The position numbers and the translations under genes were made by a program. DNA of 64,000 bases from Symbiodinium natans (taxonomy: Eukaryota; Sar; Dinophyceae; Suessiales; Symbiodiniaceae): contig CAJNDS010002801.1 of NCBI GenBank assembly GCA_905221605.1, forward strand, positions 498,001 through 562,000, read 5' to 3'. Every line of letters begins with the position of its first letter. The first letter of the stretch is position 1. Positions 9,501-16,828 of this stretch are shown piece by piece. A model generated the notes under the pieces. It saw nothing but the letters and a program-made list of their open reading frames with translations, was not told the DNA's origin and did no database searches.

Positions 9501-10541
9501 GCGAAAAAACCCCGTAGCACACTGAATGATCCGGCTTGCACTAAGAACAGGGACAAAGGCAGCATGGATGGGGCTTTGGGGCATTCGGAGAGTGCGACCA
9601 CTGAACAACCAGTGAAGAGTACACCGAAACAGGGTCAAGTCGGCATCCCGTCAAGGGGGAAACATGGGACTGCGGGCGCGGGGACAAAAGTGGAGGGCTC
9701 TTTATTGGCATGGCGCACCCGCGACCGTATAACCAATGAGCCTCATGCTAGATCACTCGCACTAACTAATCCACATAACCTTTGCTACGCCAACGCAGTG
9801 ATTCACATGCTGCACTATGCTCGGTCCCATGATGCTTTTATATCAGGTCTGGGCGAAGTCAATGGGGCCATCGTACAGGCCTCAAGATCCAACCAGCACC
9901 TGAATATTGCCAGACACCCGGCATGGAACTTCATATGGCCAGGATGGCAGAAGCCCACGCGACAGCATGACGCGGCTGAGTTTCTGCAGCACCTTTGCAA
10001 CCGCACGGACTGCGTGGCACTCCAGGGGGGATGGGAAGCTAGACGCCCACAAGCAGGGGTATATGAAATCCTGGATGAGCAGTTCAACTGTCCACACATA
10101 AGATTGGTGGTCCAACACCCCTTCAGTATACAGGATGCTGTAACAGCTTGGCATACACAAGACCCGCCACATGCCTTAACTAGACCCCCCGAACTTCTCA
10201 TCCTCCAGATCGGACGATTTGTCCAATCAGCCGGAGGCATTAGGAAAACGCGGCAGAGGATTGAAATGCACAAGCATCTCACTGTTCCCACCTTCACTGG
10301 ACATGCCGGTGACGTTGTCAACACCCCGTACAAGCTATGCGGAGGGGTCATGCATATAGGCAAGGTGGTAACGGCCGGGCACTATCAGGCATTCTACTTT
10401 CCTGGTGACACTGAGGATATTTGGTCCTGCCACCTCGTGCATGACGACGGCCAGGCCGCCACGCCAGGGACGGATGCCACACGACAGGCCATTCTTACAA
10501 ACTGCTACTTGCTTGCATACCGCATCAATAGCCATGTGTGA
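3129..10541 (+). CDS. LINE polyprotein: APE endonuclease, reverse transcriptase, zinc fingers, C-terminal USP protease
   Basis: The 2470-codon frame is open from 3018; no ATG was chosen, since it continues the upstream ORF after a frameshift. Domains in order: the repeated LIPHGDD domain; a basic low-complexity stretch; an exonuclease-endonuclease-phosphatase domain at about 397-660 (SINVNSL, LQETH, AGDFNSE, QIDYILVR, THSALIAD); a reverse transcriptase at about 940-1260 with motif A SVDLSQAFDRV, motif B QGIRQGCRLAP and motif C LFADD; then about six C2H2 or CCHC fingers at 1410-1750. Residues from about 2214 to the end form a C19 ubiquitin-specific protease domain: NLCYANAV Cys box (Cys codon 9783-9785), QHDAAEFLQH, TAGHYQAFYF His box, CYLLAYR. 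This is an APE-type non-LTR element that nicks its target and copies RNA in place. The USP tail is unusual for a LINE to my knowledge. Between 8359 and 9372 this frame looks like the shadow of another ORF. Confidence 0.85.
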   Translation: MVKLIPHGDDLHNFLHGYFRQHHATYHTSPMNMPACGNWIWSLTAALMTRPESHPNVWTRRQAGKLGDAVEGYLYTLYQKQTVESLALLAIYGEAARHLHDLMQGIPHAIYYRLSWRQSLDTLEELLEPWIGVSDAQDKRSPRPAVPLSILDSKKGPCNQLAIQTAACTHVTSNARSCLGRRGRKWRLRPTVRRRHLRGRRRRNCTSYPLQKLFRLATKAQHIRNLLQLHTNKISSLSTRQSTSAKKSKPRRKIPEKTSTTTPGLSLPGPKSGLYALIWMTHRITRVGGVRVPVSHGAGGPTTTDRHFRASLVGKQVAGETTAPVFGAAGVTTQVGRKRSFQRAQHQSTQNTLGYTRYRGRFMHCSQLGLHTATMPSLTTAKPRRPPCRPRGGAQQRLKVLSINVNSLSGFLWGEVKAFLGGEGLQYDFIFLQETHRTAFCAFKVDNWMAVGSSTKRGEGVLTLVHPRYDASMVRYQEIIPGRVLRVKVCHKEAAIETLNIYQHVWIHTDDPEQNKQRRQTLLDKCTATIQGMARRDTLILAGDFNSEVHAVNGLIGTRVNRSAYHQALDPLTLPRFIQDNALVALNTWHMKDPCTNHTRTGNSQIDYILVRAPSADTRAKQVVKQEAPFGAWKELTHSALIADVRIIRHFHLPKAKMQQELQYSRHDLDYAYRQKDHRITQLKSKVELEINHSLNHGLPLTADHINHTLLREVSDLFPTATSAHTNRGQTKAQCKAIFAAWKELLTHPDEVGGSTITLPARVYHMWQRRRDLQRCKPFTLSGVLRTWQWVLLFNKAGRQSKQYHLQHQRAIALGHLQQAERAAQTHNTKRLYGAVKRLLPWKPKPRIMLKHPDGSPMSLHQEHQALVQHCKQLFAPPAASPTRPGQMLSMPLTACEWTTQLKCTPIGKAVPADSAPATAWKACAIIVAPAMAYIAKGLQPVTSALPDAWKNPQLCFLPKPHKPPSTAAALRPIGLLRPDGKAFAGHIKNQLLMQACASLTHTPQYAYLPARDTSDALARVNACIHDIKDGLKALGGNRFLTRQRKETGQVKGESGGCLLSVDLSQAFDRVNRAKLDRALALHQVDADLRSTVTAIHEQAAYQVRDKFHRTDICTTQGIRQGCRLAPALWAVLSSQLLWDLTPAGQTPLQLPFTLFADDHLGHWLLKTVDDAKQMEETIVALFHMLETYGLKVNPDKSSLVIRVQGAQLEKFVKSRTVIVRNQAHWKLQDGAQTHLIPMCESITYLGTKLTLKEGTGHTLDFRLAEAEAKVTQLRKSIRSRKGLSRHHRVRVWQACVVNSALYGLLTTPFSGQMITKLRAWFHRQLRAVTGMPAHLTKVSNQTLRETYNLKDPVHMLTERIARKLDAMQQGRGDPATCETKTFEYWQMLHKQLASHAVEQRTVTLVELSGTSQHPCSICGLYYPTQKALRQHQALRHGQIQANKLSIDYKPEQHSVAGMPQCKHCLLKLYDWGALKGHIMQNVCGWHTKQLSDSNNNSQQDTKTVKETEPVPHKIDTPHTPVDPKERQHEQRNTTTEESTLLQNEVTLALLQSHEGICTQAALHKTYLKQHCGFCGRWIADAGMIKTHIQRVHTNLARHITSDIHTSCQAFKHLFKRDHTCEWCDRMVHGSDRHCSQCPVLFQLILARTSRQAASASPETQLPAVWPVPHPGMDVAIYLKSPTQDEMQLHIQHMSMLAKTRCLLCGEQVQDIQHWRRHMAQRHDSQKQLVQSLAQSETLLQAHVARPCCWCNVHFPKSAREHRRKCLPLLQLCLYHDLHVSGDHAGATDGGSVGPQLTTGDDANTTETSVRQTQTAARDAAKVSKGHGQGRRQGSSQGKTGSGPGSRRRVDDGPGVAGRGDGENGLENPGQNSTQTRAPADDIGGRPELRVLPGHDEPRHCLHVDPGQRNMEHKVRGRHGQHLAEGHAMGSTTHGMESTPRENRVRRQGTTGGRNSRMGNAVSAPVDLQRVESGTEKGATIKSGQPHSRGRKKGSQPAHHKHRQGQHGAPVPKPTPTEAGHAGGSDHHGPDTHRPSAGGSRLPRPGPLGKQLRGQADRSTLETGASGQDDAHQGARETADLKSKQEKFGGKRTPRPMLSQKETEKEQLQTGIRNFFSAPVHAMSAKKPRSTLNDPACTKNRDKGSMDGALGHSESATTEQPVKSTPKQGQVGIPSRGKHGTAGAGTKVEGSLLAWRTRDRITNEPHARSLALTNPHNLCYANAVIHMLHYARSHDAFISGLGEVNGAIVQASRSNQHLNIARHPAWNFIWPGWQKPTRQHDAAEFLQHLCNRTDCVALQGGWEARRPQAGVYEILDEQFNCPHIRLVVQHPFSIQDAVTAWHTQDPPHALTRPPELLILQIGRFVQSAGGIRKTRQRIEMHKHLTVPTFTGHAGDVVNTPYKLCGGVMHIGKVVTAGHYQAFYFPGDTEDIWSCHLVHDDGQAATPGTDATRQAILTNCYLLAYRINSHV
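8359..9372 (+). CDS. Overlapping ORF in a second frame within the LINE (337 codons)
   Basis: This frame overlaps the long LINE frame, which also stays open here. Composition favours it over 8500-9372: it has ordinary mixed hydrophobic and charged sequence (YVFFLDTTNHGIVSMLIQ, LLMEWKARLEKI, HRFQSLRPLKL), whereas the long frame reads as Gly/Arg/His-rich filler. It begins inside the last zinc finger and stops before the USP domain. It could be a separate product, a frameshift product, or the original reading frame, with the USP frame reached by a second shift. The family is not recognised beyond a Lys-rich start followed by helical sequence. Confidence 0.55.
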   Translation: MRDLAAGAMSTSQSLLENTDASASLCCSSACTMTSTSVEITPEQQMAAVWGLSSPLATTPTPQRQASVRHRLPQGTPQKYRKGMGKGAGKAAPKAKRDRDQEAEDELMMDLESLDEETVRTALKTLVKTALRHEHQLTILEADRSYVFFLDTTNHGIVSMLIQASATWNTKFEEGTVNTSLRATLWGVLLMEWKARLEKIESDAKVLQVAETAGWATRSPLQWIYNEWNPVQKKALPSSRDNLTHEDAKKAVNQLITNTAKDNTVHRFQSLRPLKLDMQAEVITMVLTLTVHQQAAAVYHDLDLLANNCAGKLIGLRLRRERVGKTTLTKELERLQI

Positions 10542-10996
10542 CTCTACTTGGGATAGTGGCCTCCACTCCCCACTGGTGTACACAGAACATTCATGATTCT
10601 CAAGCTCTCAAACATGAGAGGCTAACTCTCTACACTCAGTACAACAAGGCCTGAGGTCTCCTCGCCTTGTGAGTCGACACTCTGACAAGGAGTAGACATA
10701 GACTGTAGACAAGCTGGCCCTCATGATGTCTCCTGTACAGTTTTTTGATTGTTAGCTTCACTTGTTAGTTCCCAGCTGTGACACCTCAGCTGTCGGGCTC
10801 TGAGGAGCACAGCTTTGCGGCTGCCAAAGGCAGTATTTATCTTTCTAGGATTGTACAACTTTGCTGTCGGGCTCCACGGGGCACAGCAGGGTTTATCTGC
10901 CTCACACCGGCGAACCCTCCAACAGAGAGGGGTGACTAGCTCACACTCGCCCGCATGACAACTGCCACAGTTGATGCGAATGAATGAAAAAAAAAA
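10542..10996 (+). other. LINE 3' untranslated region ending in a short A-run
   Basis: Non-coding sequence follows the polyprotein stop. It includes near-duplicate phrases (GCTGTCGGGCTC near 10791 and 10863) and ends in a 12-base A-run at 10985-10996. I take the A-run as the element's 3' end, because coding-like sequence of a different kind begins straight after it. The 5' end is outside the window, so a target-site duplication cannot be checked. Confidence 0.5.
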
Positions 10997-11173
10997 GACG
11001 CCGTTTCCCGCGACGACCTCTCCAAGGCGCGGGAGCTCGGCTGGGAGTGGGTCGACGTCCCCGACGAGGCCATTATGGTGGTCCTGGCCAAGGCGGCGGT
11101 GGACGTCGAGTACGCGTCCGACATGGCCGGCGACGATCTCGCGGCGGTTTCTGACTCGTGGGAGTTTCGTTAG
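10997..11173 (+). pseudogene. 3' coding fragment interrupted by the LINE
   Basis: From the base after the A-run, 58 sense codons lead to a TAG at 11171-11173. The fragment is acidic, with segments DLSKARELGWEWVDVPDE and AAVDVEYASDMAGDDL, and uses G/C third positions strongly, which is typical of coding DNA here. It looks like the tail of a host gene split by LINE insertion. The family is not recognised. It could instead belong to an older element or be a chance frame in GC-rich DNA. Confidence 0.4.
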
Positions 11174-11208
11174 TGCCGTCGCTTTTATGGGGGCTGGGTG
11201 CGCCGGGC

Positions 11209-11616
11209 GGGTGCAGAATGCGCCCCCGCGCGCCGGCACCAGTTTTCGGCGGATCGGCTAACCCGGCGCGTGAAGCGCTTGTTCGCAACCGCCGGAAAAG
11301 CATACCGCCGTTCATTTTGGGTTAGGGCTTAGCGGCGCATGTCGTGTAGCACATTCTTTGTGCGTTAGGACATGTGAAGCGTCGACCGCCGCAGCTGTCG
11401 CCGCATTAAGCCGCTTCGCCCGCTTTTCTGTCCCACCCTCTTCCACCCTTATCGGGAGCCGACCGCCCCTGGGCCGTCGGGGGGTGCAGAATGCGCCCCC
11501 GCGCGCCGGCACCAGTTTTCGGCGGATCGGCTAACCCGGCGCGTGAAGCGCTTGTTCGCAACCGCGGGAAAAGCATACCGCCGTTCATTTTGGGTTAGGG
11601 CTTAGCGGCGCATGTC
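11209..11616. repeat. 135-bp direct repeat, two copies 273 bases apart
   Basis: Bases 11209-11343 and 11482-11616 are nearly identical; I see one clear mismatch, within the GCCGG/GCGGG segment. The spacer contains a TTAGGAC segment and unrelated GC-rich sequence. The copies include a TTAGGG-like phrase. No function is apparent. Confidence 0.85.
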
Positions 11617-12250
11617 CATGTACGGCTTGGGGCTTAGCAGCCCGAAGGGTCGAGGGCGCAACGGGTATAGGGTTTAGGGTTTAGGGTGTTTAGGGATGGG
11701 GTGTATAGGAGAGATGTTCGGGGGCCGTAGGGTTTCGGGGCCAAAGGGCTCAGGCATGATCAGGAATTACGGACCGCAGAGGCAGTCTCACATCATTGTC
11801 AATGTATGATTCTTTTGTTGTTTTTGCTATTTTTTTAATTTATTTATTTGGATATGTGTTGTTATTATCGTTGTTTTTCTTTATTTCCACATACATACAT
11901 ACATACATACAGAAAATAAATAAATGAATAAATAAATATATGTGTTTTTTTTTTCGGGGGGGGGGGAGTTGGGGGGGCCTCAAATAAAGTACCGCGTCAG
12001 AATAGGTGCTCGACACAGGGACACCGGACCTACAATCTCGGGCCAAGATGAATGAATCCCCAAAATAGGGGTTGCACCCTGTCTTGGGGGCCCCGATAGT
12101 AAGGAATATGATATTTTGGTGCGCGTTAGGTGGGCATTTGGCTTTCTTTTGCAAGAAACTTACCTAAACACACCAAGCACAGAACACCCCCAACCCCCAG
12201 ACCTTAGGCCCCTAAACCGCAGATCTTAAACCCTCAATTTTGAGCCTCAG
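11617..12250. other. Gene-poor stretch with telomere-like and simple repeats
   Basis: It holds a short TTTAGGG patch near 11665-11695, an ACAT microsatellite near 11886-11910, a T-run followed by a G-run near 11944-11967, and AT-rich sequence. No coding feature is supported. Confidence 0.5.
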
Positions 12251-12306
12251 GCCTTGGACGTGGGAGCAGCTGCTCAGAGCTTTTCGTGGAGGCCAGGATG
12301 CAGCAG
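12251..12306 (+). CDS. Candidate SFI1-like repeat exon 1
   Basis: The segment follows CTCAG and ends at CAG before GTGTCG. It encodes AAAQSFSWRPG, a short helix-like stretch with the F-x-W-R spacing of SFI1-type centrin-binding repeats. The frame stays open to a TAG at 12338. It is one of a series of similar + strand exons with repeat-filled introns between them. Assignment rests on pattern only. Confidence 0.3.
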
Positions 12307-12757
12307 GTGTCGCCCGGCTGAGACGAGGAAGCTGCTGTAGACTGGCAATGATAAGCATCAACACACGTTCGAGAACTACGGAGAGTCTTGACGCGAGCCT
12401 ACAGGCCCTTCAATCTTTCGGGGCGGGATTCTCGTATTCCATAGCTTCTGCAGGCTGAGCTGACTGAACTATACTCTGGCCAGACGGCCGTGAGAATGTA
12501 AGTTCGTGATGCGCAAAGTGCTTGCAATTACAGCATCAAGCACGCGCAGAAATCTCCTGAAGAAAGTCAGTTGAGTGGGCGCGAGTCATAGGTCCGATGG
12601 ACTAATGTCAGGGAGATCAGCCGAGTATCCCTGCCCCAAACCGTAAACCCCAAAACCATCCCTACATTCAACCCTGCAACGCCCCAGACTCAAAACTCTA
12701 CATGAAACCCTAAGCCCTCGGCCCTACAAAGCCCAAAACCCTAACATTCGCGCCGAG

Positions 12758-12863
12758 GTCCCGCGTGGCTGCGGCGCTGCGGCTGCGCGCCGCGGCGTCT
12801 GCAAAGTGCCTGGTGCAGCTCTTGGGTGCCTGGCGCCAGGCGGAAGAACTTGGGGCGCTGAGG
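12758..12863 (+). CDS. Candidate SFI1-like repeat exon 2
   Basis: It lies between CCCTAAA-type introns and follows GCCGAG. The frame reads ALRLRAAASAKCLVQL and then LLGAWRQAEELGALR, a clear L-x3-A-W-R pattern of the SFI1 type. The LGAWR codons are nearly identical in sequence to those of the candidate at 14864, suggesting exon duplication. The donor site is not clear. Confidence 0.4.
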
Positions 12864-13526
12864 GGGGGTTTTGGGGTTTAGGGTTTAGGGTGTAGGGATA
12901 TGTGTGTGTGCACACGTATGGGGGGTATTTTTGGGGGGCGTCAGGGGCTGCCGGAGGGTGCTCATGGTGCGAGGTGCGGGAGTCGAGATTCTTTCTTTGG
13001 GGGGGCTCCGTTGGTGCATCTTTCCATGAATCTTAAAGCCCCAAAGCCCCCAAACCCCCAAACCCTAAACCCCTGAACCCTGAACCCTGCTAAACCCTCC
13101 CTCAGCAGGGTTTAGGGCTGAGAGTGTCAGGGCTTGCTGAAGGATGCCTCTTGCGCCGCATGAAGTAGGATCCCGTTTGGATGGTTCTTGCAACTTCACA
13201 TCGATTGCATGGCAGGTCATGAGGGTCTCGCGCTTCGACGCGAGGAGGGCAGCGCGCCAGCGACAGGCCTTTTGAGGGCATGGGGGAGCCAACATTGGCC
13301 AGGCAGGGTTTATGGCTTTTTCGGGTTTGTAGGGTTTACCAGGGTTTACAGCCTTCTACAGGGTTCTATGGGGTTAGAAAGGTTTTAATGTGGTTGAGCA
13401 GGGCTTCTGCAGTTCCGAGCCCAGGTTGGATGAGGGACGGGCCTGTAAGTTTAGCTGGACGGATGCATGTGAGATGGACCGCCTTGCATCCACCCCAGGC
13501 CCTTTAGAGTTTTCTTTTTCTCTTAG

Positions 13527-13661
13527 TGCCTCATCTCAGTCTCGCTACGCTGCAGAATCCTGTAGAGGAGGAGCTGCACTCCTTCCTCTCCTGGCGCCGC
13601 GCTGCGCGGGCTGCCCGGCGCCTCCGCCGCCTGATGCTGCAGGGAAGGCGGAGGGAGATCG
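13527..13661 (+). CDS. Candidate SFI1-like repeat exon 3
   Basis: A textbook acceptor (a pyrimidine tract ending CTCTTAG) precedes it and a GT donor follows ATCG. It encodes NPVEEELHSFLSWRRAAR and RRLRRLMLQGRRREI, that is, one L-x2-F-L-x-W-R helix and its basic tail. This is among the best-supported exons of the series. Confidence 0.5.
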
Positions 13662-14220
13662 GTTGTTGTTCTATAGTGTTCTATGTTCTTGACGACACGG
13701 GGCAATGTCATCGCAGCGCTTCCTGATCTAGTACCTTAATGTTCATTCCGAATGTCAAGAGTCTTAGTAGTATTGCAAATGAGGGGGGGGGCGGTTGTTT
13801 TGGGACCTAGTTCTAAGCCCTGCAATGCTTGCTTCTTCTAAGCCGTGCAATGCTCGCTGCACAAATATGAATCCTTTCCAGACCGCATCATGCGAGCATT
13901 GTATTTGCAAATGGGGACGGGCTGCGCACCCCCCGCAACCCTGTGCTTGGAGCGGGCCACGTTTGGCTAGAAATGCTGGAATTTACAGCATGTGGAGCCG
14001 TGGAAGACGCAGAAATGCTGCATTTTTAGGCATTCAGAGCTTGCGAACAGCCAGAAATGCTGCATTTCTCAGCATGTAGAGCCTGCGAACAGCAAGAAAC
14101 TTCTGCGTTTCATAGCGTTTGACTGCTTACTCAAATTTGCTAGCTGTTTGTCAAGTTTTTTGATGTGCCCAGGGCAAATTTGCCTGATGTTTCACCCCCG
14201 TGCCACCCTCCGCTGTGCAG
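13662..14220 (+). other. Intron-like DNA with a short near-repeat
   Basis: Between two exon candidates there are several near-copies of an AGAAATGCTG phrase (near 13970, 14010 and 14053) and a GAGCATTG/GCAATGCT motif. No telomere-like array is present here. No gene is supported. Confidence 0.4.
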
Positions 14221-14285
14221 GTGCCGCCTCCTTGGAAAGAGCTTCGCCACCTGGCGGCAGTGGCGGAGACGGCTCCTGGTCGCCT
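14221..14285 (+). CDS. Candidate SFI1-like repeat exon 4
   Basis: It follows CTCCGCTGTGCAG and ends at a canonical GTGAGC donor. The 65-base exon encodes CRLLGKSFATWRQWRRRLL, matching the L-x3-F-x2-W-R core of SFI1 repeats. With both splice sites canonical and the motif intact, this is the strongest single member of the series. Confidence 0.55.
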
Positions 14286-14863
14286 GTGAGCTGCAGCACA
14301 CAGTGGAGCACGGCCTCCGGCGGAAGGACGGACAGACTGCCTTTTTTCCACTCTCTCTCCCTCGCTCTCCGTCTCTATCTCTGGCACTGGCTGTGTCTGT
14401 TCGATTGCAGACTCCAAGCTCCGAGCTTTCAACTGAAGTGACTTGGGCAGGCGCTGCGTTCTTGGCACCGCCACCGCCTCGCAGGATCGATGCGGGGTTG
14501 GGGAATGCCTGCAAAAGATGGAAGATGGAGCGCTTTTTAGCTGATGTTTCTCTGCTTCATTGGGCTCGCCCCGTACTTTTGTGGTCGGATCCCGCATAGA
14601 CTGTGAAGACTCAGCCAGTCAAGTTCCCAACAAGGCCGTCTCAGTTCCCCGCTGCTGCACGCTGCTTGTCAACATCTTCATGCCTGTTGCAACCCACCTT
14701 TCACACTTGTGGCCTGACCTTAGCCCTATCAGGGATGCTCGGGTAGTTCCGTAGTTCCCCAAAACCCAAAGCCCTAAACCCGCACACTAGGGGAGCAGGC
14801 CAGAAGTAGGCCTCACAACACATGCGCACATGCCTCTGCGGGGGGAGGACAGCTTCACGGCAG

Positions 14864-14927
14864 TGGCCGTCTGGTGGCCGGTCGCGGCGCCTTGGGTGCC
14901 TGGCGCCTTGCGGCCAGACCCTCGAGG
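14864..14927 (+). CDS. Candidate SFI1-like repeat exon 5
   Basis: It follows CGGCAG and encodes GRGALGAWRLAARPSRG. The nucleotides around LGAWR are almost the same as those at 12824-12840, consistent with duplication of one exon. The downstream edge is uncertain because the DNA passes into a TTTAGG phrase. Confidence 0.4.
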
Positions 14928-15025
14928 GGTTTAGGCGGTGGGTGGGGCGGCTTCGGAGCACGAAAGCTGTATGACATAAGGGCATAGCACCTCACTGCGC
15001 TCCATGCAGCTTCCCGCAACATGCT

Positions 15026-15394
15026 TTGGAACATGACAACCTGGCAAGATTGTGGCTCAGCATCTCGTCTGTTTCGGCGTCCCTTCTTCTGGCGGGAGCC
15101 AGAACCATGGCCCACGTCGACGAGGAACACGCCCAGGAGCTCCTGGTGGAGGAATCCAAGCCGGCAGCGCCGAAGCCGCTTCGCTGGCATGTTCTCGGTG
15201 GCCTTGGGGTTGCTGCGGCCGTGGCCTCGATCGGTGGCGTTGGGGTTCTGGCTGCACAAAGCCAGGCTCAGCATGTCGGACACACGCCAGTAGCTGGAAA
15301 TGCCCTGAGCTCGGCGGGTGGCCATGGCTTGGTAAAGCTTTTCGCCGCTCCTAACTCTAACATGCGGGTGAAATCCGCAAAGGCTCGTACATGA
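15026..15394 (+). CDS. Leader ORF with a single membrane span, out of frame with eIF5A
   Basis: The likely start is the second Met, at 15107, followed by an acidic segment (HVDEEHAQELL), a basic residue and a hydrophobic span (VLGGLGVAAAVASIGGVGVL). It then runs into eIF5A sequence: its last in-register residues (NSNM) sit where eIF5A normally has its N-terminal segment. After that the frame is lost and stops at 15394, while the eIF5A body continues one frame away. It could be a targeting leader or anchor fused to eIF5A and now frameshifted, or a separate upstream exon. Confidence 0.4.
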   Translation: MEHDNLARLWLSISSVSASLLLAGARTMAHVDEEHAQELLVEESKPAAPKPLRWHVLGGLGVAAAVASIGGVGVLAAQSQAQHVGHTPVAGNALSSAGGHGLVKLFAAPNSNMRVKSAKART

Positions 15395-15762
15395 TGATCA
15401 AGGGCGCGCCGTGCAAGATTACCGAGGTCACCATATCCAAGACCGGAAAACACGGACACGCAAAAGCCGTCTTTGTCGGCATCGACATCTTCACGGGAAA
15501 GAAGTACGAGACTCTTGCTCCGACTTCGCACCTTGTTGATGTGCCGAAAGTGTCGAAAGGTGAGTACGACGTCATGGCTGTTGAGGATGGAGTGGTAACG
15601 CTGATGGATGCGGAGGGTGAAACTCATGAGATGGAGGTAGATGTTGACGACCCCGTCATCAAGGACATGGCGAGGGATGTCAACGATAACAAGGACGTCC
15701 TGGCTACGACCATTGCCGCAATGGGAACCACGAAGATCATAGGTCACAGCGTCATCCATTGA
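15361..15762 (+). CDS. Translation factor eIF5A (N-terminally incomplete in this frame)
   Basis: The ORF from the first ATG (15391) is 123 codons. The frame already reads AGEIRKGSY upstream, back to a TAA at 15358-15360. The hypusine loop SKTGKHGHAKA is intact, including the Lys that deoxyhypusine synthase modifies, and is followed by GIDIFTGKKYE and the C-terminal OB-fold ending at TAA-type sequence after HSVIH. eIF5A helps ribosomes through difficult peptide bonds and in termination. Relative to the usual ~157 residues it lacks about the first 20, which would lie in the out-of-frame leader or an unseen exon. No introns interrupt the body. It could be a functional gene with a frameshift (real or assembly error) or a processed copy. 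Confidence 0.85.
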   Translation, partial: HAGEIRKGSYMMIKGAPCKITEVTISKTGKHGHAKAVFVGIDIFTGKKYETLAPTSHLVDVPKVSKGEYDVMAVEDGVVTLMDAEGETHEMEVDVDDPVIKDMARDVNDNKDVLATTIAAMGTTKIIGHSVIH

Positions 15763-16496
15763 GAATAACAGTTTCGCCTTTGAGCCATGCCTGAGCTGCA
15801 GCTCTTGATTCGCAAGGGCACATTCTCGAATAGCTTTACTCTGACGGATTTTCCCTGTTGAACTTTCAAGCCAGAGCCGAGTGCGAAAAGTTACCTACGA
15901 AGACATTCTCCAAGGTTTGGGAGTTCTTGAGGTTGCATGGCTCCTCGGCTTTGTCCCCTGATGTCCCAAAACTTCAAAGGGTCTCCAGATTGGCTGCGAA
16001 GGGTGCGGGGGGCTCGAGGTCCGCATCCTGCGCGGGCAGCGGCCGGCCATGCGTCTGTTCTTCTTCTGGTGCCCTGGCAGACTTCACGGTAGGAACGTAA
16101 AAAGTTTTGGGAGCTGAGGCTGAATCGCAGCAGATACAAAAGTGAGTCGCATGTTGAGCCGTAGCATGCCGTAGCCTTGCGAACATGAAGCTGATCAAAC
16201 ACGTCCAAGGCGTGCGAAGTTGCAGGTGGCGCGGGGCCAAGCGATCCGAGCTTGAAGGTTTGAGTCTTGGGCTGGTTGAAGACAGCATTTTGCGTCGACC
16301 CTGACGTCCGCCTGAACAGTTGTTGTCTGAGCCCCTAGGCAGGAGCCGACACGAAGACCTTATACAATAACAAGAAGCAGCCCTCACACTGTACTGCATC
16401 ACTTCCAAGAGCTGTGCGCCCCAAACTTACTCCTTGTGCAGTAGAGTTACGATAGTTACGTTAGGAAAGTCATCACCTTCCAACACAATGTTGGTT
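15763..16496 (+). other. eIF5A 3' flank, no gene seen
   Basis: The sequence has mixed composition without telomere-like arrays. Several frames are open for 80-140 codons on either strand, but none shows a recognisable domain. Confidence 0.4.
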
Positions 16497-16565
16497 TAAG
16501 GTATTTCCTAAGGTATTCCTAAGGTATGCCTAAGGTATCCCTAAGGTATCCCGAAGGTATCCCTA
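16497..16565 (+). repeat. CCTAAGGTAT minisatellite
   Basis: About six tandem near-copies of a 10-11 base unit of the CCTAAGGTAT type run directly into a CCCTAAA phrase. The unit may be a drifted telomere-like repeat. Confidence 0.85.
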
Positions 16566-16602
16566 AACCCTCTGCCCAAGCCTGGGCGTGAGAACTCCCA
16601 AG

Positions 16603-16676
16603 GCGCGGCGGAGTCGGCTGCGACGCTGCCTTCGCGCGTGGGCCGGCCGCAGCCGCGGCCGCAGGGCACTGGCAAG
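16603..16676 (+). CDS. Candidate SFI1-like repeat exon 6
   Basis: It follows CTCCCAAG and ends at CAAG. It encodes ARRSRLRRCLRAWAGRSRG and RRALA, matching the L-x3-L-x2-W core. It begins with the same Ala-Arg as the candidates at 48690 and 48913. Confidence 0.45.
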
Positions 16677-16717
16677 GCCAGGATTGGGGGAAATTAGGGG
16701 AGTAGTTTTGTAAAAGG

Positions 16718-16828
16718 CCCTAAACCCTAAACCCTAAGCCCTAAGCCCTACGCCCTAAGCCCTAAGCCCTAAGCCCCAAGCCCCAAGCCCCAAGCCCCAA
16801 ACCCTAAACCCTAAACCCTAAACCTATT
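16718..16828. repeat. Telomere-like CCCTAAA array with CCCTAAG/CCCCAAG variants
   Basis: About 15 tandem 7-mers change in register from CCCTAAA to CCCTAAG to CCCCAAG and back. The blocks of identical variants show local amplification rather than random decay. Confidence 0.9.

Noticed and set aside
9815-10363. 182-codon minus-strand ORF
   Set aside because: It is antisense to the USP domain, whose motifs are clear on the + strand; the minus frame has no recognisable domain.
16171-16186. Spliced-leader relic (GCCGTAGCC phrase)
   Set aside because: Only about nine bases match and the TTTTGGCTCAAG part is absent; the partial GTGGCTCAG at 15052 is also too weak.
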